16,736 nucleotides of DNA from an uncultured Arenimonas sp. (lineage in GTDB: Bacteria; Pseudomonadota; Gammaproteobacteria; Xanthomonadales; Xanthomonadaceae), in NCBI GenBank assembly GCA_946885815.1, contig CAMPHE010000006.1, forward strand, positions 1 through 16,736, given 5' to 3'. Position numbers and translations under genes: made by a program. Under the pieces are notes generated by a model. The model was not told where the DNA came from. It searched no databases and saw only the letters and a program-made list of their open reading frames with translations. This document shows, piece by piece, positions 15,765-16,736 of this stretch. Every line of letters starts with the position of its first letter. Position 1 is the first letter of the stretch.

Positions 15765-16736
15765 ATGACCATCCTCCGCATGGCCGACCTCGACCTGGCC
15801 GGCAAGCGCGTCCTGATCCGCGAGGACCTCAACGTGCCGGTGAAGGATGGGCGGATCACGTCGGAGCAGCGCATCCTCGCCGCGCTGCCGACGCTGCGGA
15901 TGGCGCTGGAGAAGGGCGCCGCGGTGATGGTCACCTCGCATCTCGGGCGGCCGAAGGAAGGCGTGTGGACGCCCGAGGACTCGCTGGCGCCGGTCGCCGC
16001 GCGCCTCGGCGAGCTGCTCGGGCGCGACGTGCCGCTGGTGCGCGACTGGGTCGACGGCGTCCACGTGATGCCGGGGCAGCTGGTCCTGCTCGAGAACTGC
16101 CGGATGAATGTCGGCGAGAAGGCCGACGACGAGGCGCTGAGCCGCCGGTACGCCGCGCTGTGCGACGTCTACGTCATGGACGCGTTCGGCACCGCGCATC
16201 GCGCGCAGGCGTCGACGCATGGCGCGATCCGGTTCGCGGAAACGGCCTGCGGCGGCCCGCTGCTGATGGCGGAACTGGACGCGCTCGCGAAGGCGCTGGA
16301 ACATCCGGCGCGACCGATGCTGGCGATCGTCGCCGGCTCCAAGGTCAGCACGAAACTCGAGCTGCTCGGCAGCCTCGTCGGCAAGGTCGACCAGCTGATC
16401 GTCGGCGGCGGCATCGCCAACACGTTCATCGCCGCGGTCGGGCATCCGGTCGGCACGTCGCTGTGCGAACCGGACCTGCTCGACACCGCGCGCGCGATCC
16501 TCGCCGACGCGAAGGCGCGTGGCGCCGACATCCCGATCCCGACCGACGTGGTCGTCGCGCCGCGCTTCGCCGCCGACGCGCCGGCGACGGTGAAGTCCGT
16601 GGCCGACGTCGGCGCCGACGACATGATCCTCGACATCGGCCCCGACACCGCCGCGCGCTACGCGCAGCTGATCGCGAAGGCCGGCACGGTGGTCTGGAAC
16701 GGCCCGGTCGGCGTGTTCGAGTTCGACGCGTTCGGC
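15765..16736 (+). CDS. pgk: Phosphoglycerate kinase (3' end outside window)
   Basis: The frame runs open from ATG 15765 to the window edge, 324 codons of an expected 390 or so. PGK converts 1,3-bisphosphoglycerate and ADP to 3-phosphoglycerate and ATP in the cytosol, directly after the GAPDH encoded upstream. The sequence is colinear with E. coli [85 protein letters not shown] and [12 protein letters not shown]. The substrate-binding basic and Asp residues are kept, with small changes from the usual LENVRF. The nucleotide-binding GGGDT region and the C-terminal helix lie beyond the window. GGAG (15752-15755) is 9 nt before the start. The next in-frame Met at 15780 is less likely because homologues begin with a similar short lead. 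Further glycolytic genes may follow downstream but cannot be seen. Confidence 0.96.
   Translation, partial: MTILRMADLDLAGKRVLIREDLNVPVKDGRITSEQRILAALPTLRMALEKGAAVMVTSHLGRPKEGVWTPEDSLAPVAARLGELLGRDVPLVRDWVDGVHVMPGQLVLLENCRMNVGEKADDEALSRRYAALCDVYVMDAFGTAHRAQASTHGAIRFAETACGGPLLMAELDALAKALEHPARPMLAIVAGSKVSTKLELLGSLVGKVDQLIVGGGIANTFIAAVGHPVGTSLCEPDLLDTARAILADAKARGADIPIPTDVVVAPRFAADAPATVKSVADVGADDMILDIGPDTAARYAQLIAKAGTVVWNGPVGVFEFDAFG

Noticed and set aside
15677..15934. Longer start for the GNAT acetyltransferase (288 codons)
   Set aside because: The extra 86 residues lie antisense to the pgk promoter and pgk start and have no domain; ATG 15676 has a good ribosome binding site.
15072..16445. Upstream in-frame extension of the Sua5-type protein to 784 codons
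   Set aside because: The extension runs antisense through the acetyltransferase frame and pgk and matches nothing; ATG 15071 begins the normal family N-terminus.

Overview
This 16.7 kb window is a gene-dense, high-GC chromosomal segment from a gammaproteobacterium, most likely a member of the Lysobacterales/Xanthomonadales (Xanthomonas, Lysobacter or Luteimonas relatives). That placement rests on remembered family resemblance: the AGCS symporter, the BlaI-like regulator and the S1/P1 nuclease look xanthomonad, PGK and transketolase are gammaproteobacterial, and a GTAG-headed REP palindrome of the Stenotrophomonas/Xanthomonas kind lies between two genes. It has not been tested by any search. 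The gene content is mostly core metabolism and looks vertically inherited. I see no insertion sequence, prophage, CRISPR array, tRNA or rRNA, and no gene-free stretch longer than about 155 bases.

Layout. (1) 1-879: the C-terminal 292 residues of the type IV pilus secretin PilQ, ended by two hairpins, the second a good intrinsic terminator. (2) 1032-5083, plus strand: a cyclic-nucleotide-sensing c-di-GMP phosphodiesterase (cNMP-EAL), an alanine/glycine:cation symporter (AGCS) and a dicarboxylate/amino acid:cation symporter (DAACS); the last two overlap by 4 nt. (3) 5152-7161: transketolase with its own promoter-like sequence. (4) 7180-10003, minus strand: a 643-residue acetyl-CoA hydrolase/transferase family protein followed 22 nt later by an ETHE1/Blh-type persulfide dioxygenase-like metallo-hydrolase. 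(5) 10111-11992, plus strand: a BlaI-type repressor and an overlapping M56 (BlaR1-like) membrane metallopeptidase that ends in a TonB C-terminal-like domain. Two copies of a palindromic operator candidate lie at the promoter. (6) 11996-12838, minus strand: a secreted S1/P1 nuclease. (7) 12964-13977: NAD-type GAPDH with an intrinsic terminator. (8) 14091-15676, minus strand: a GNAT acetyltransferase overlapping by 4 nt a Sua5-type threonylcarbamoyladenylate synthase. (9) 15765-end: phosphoglycerate kinase, cut by the window edge at residue 324.

How the genes fit together. tkt, gap and pgk form a dispersed carbon-metabolism cluster (glycolysis, gluconeogenesis and pentose phosphate). They share a strand and similar AT-rich -10-like elements but are separated by unrelated pairs on the opposite strand. 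The cNMP-EAL protein, placed between the pilus operon and two amino acid importers, could connect cAMP or cGMP levels to c-di-GMP turnover and so to motility; this is inference.

I did not find a clearly new multi-gene system. The points most worth a second look are the DAACS transporter whose third sodium site appears dismantled, the M56-TonB fusion with its self-contained tandem operator, the cNMP-EAL enzyme beside pilQ, and a REP element that supplies the stop codon of the Sua5-type gene.
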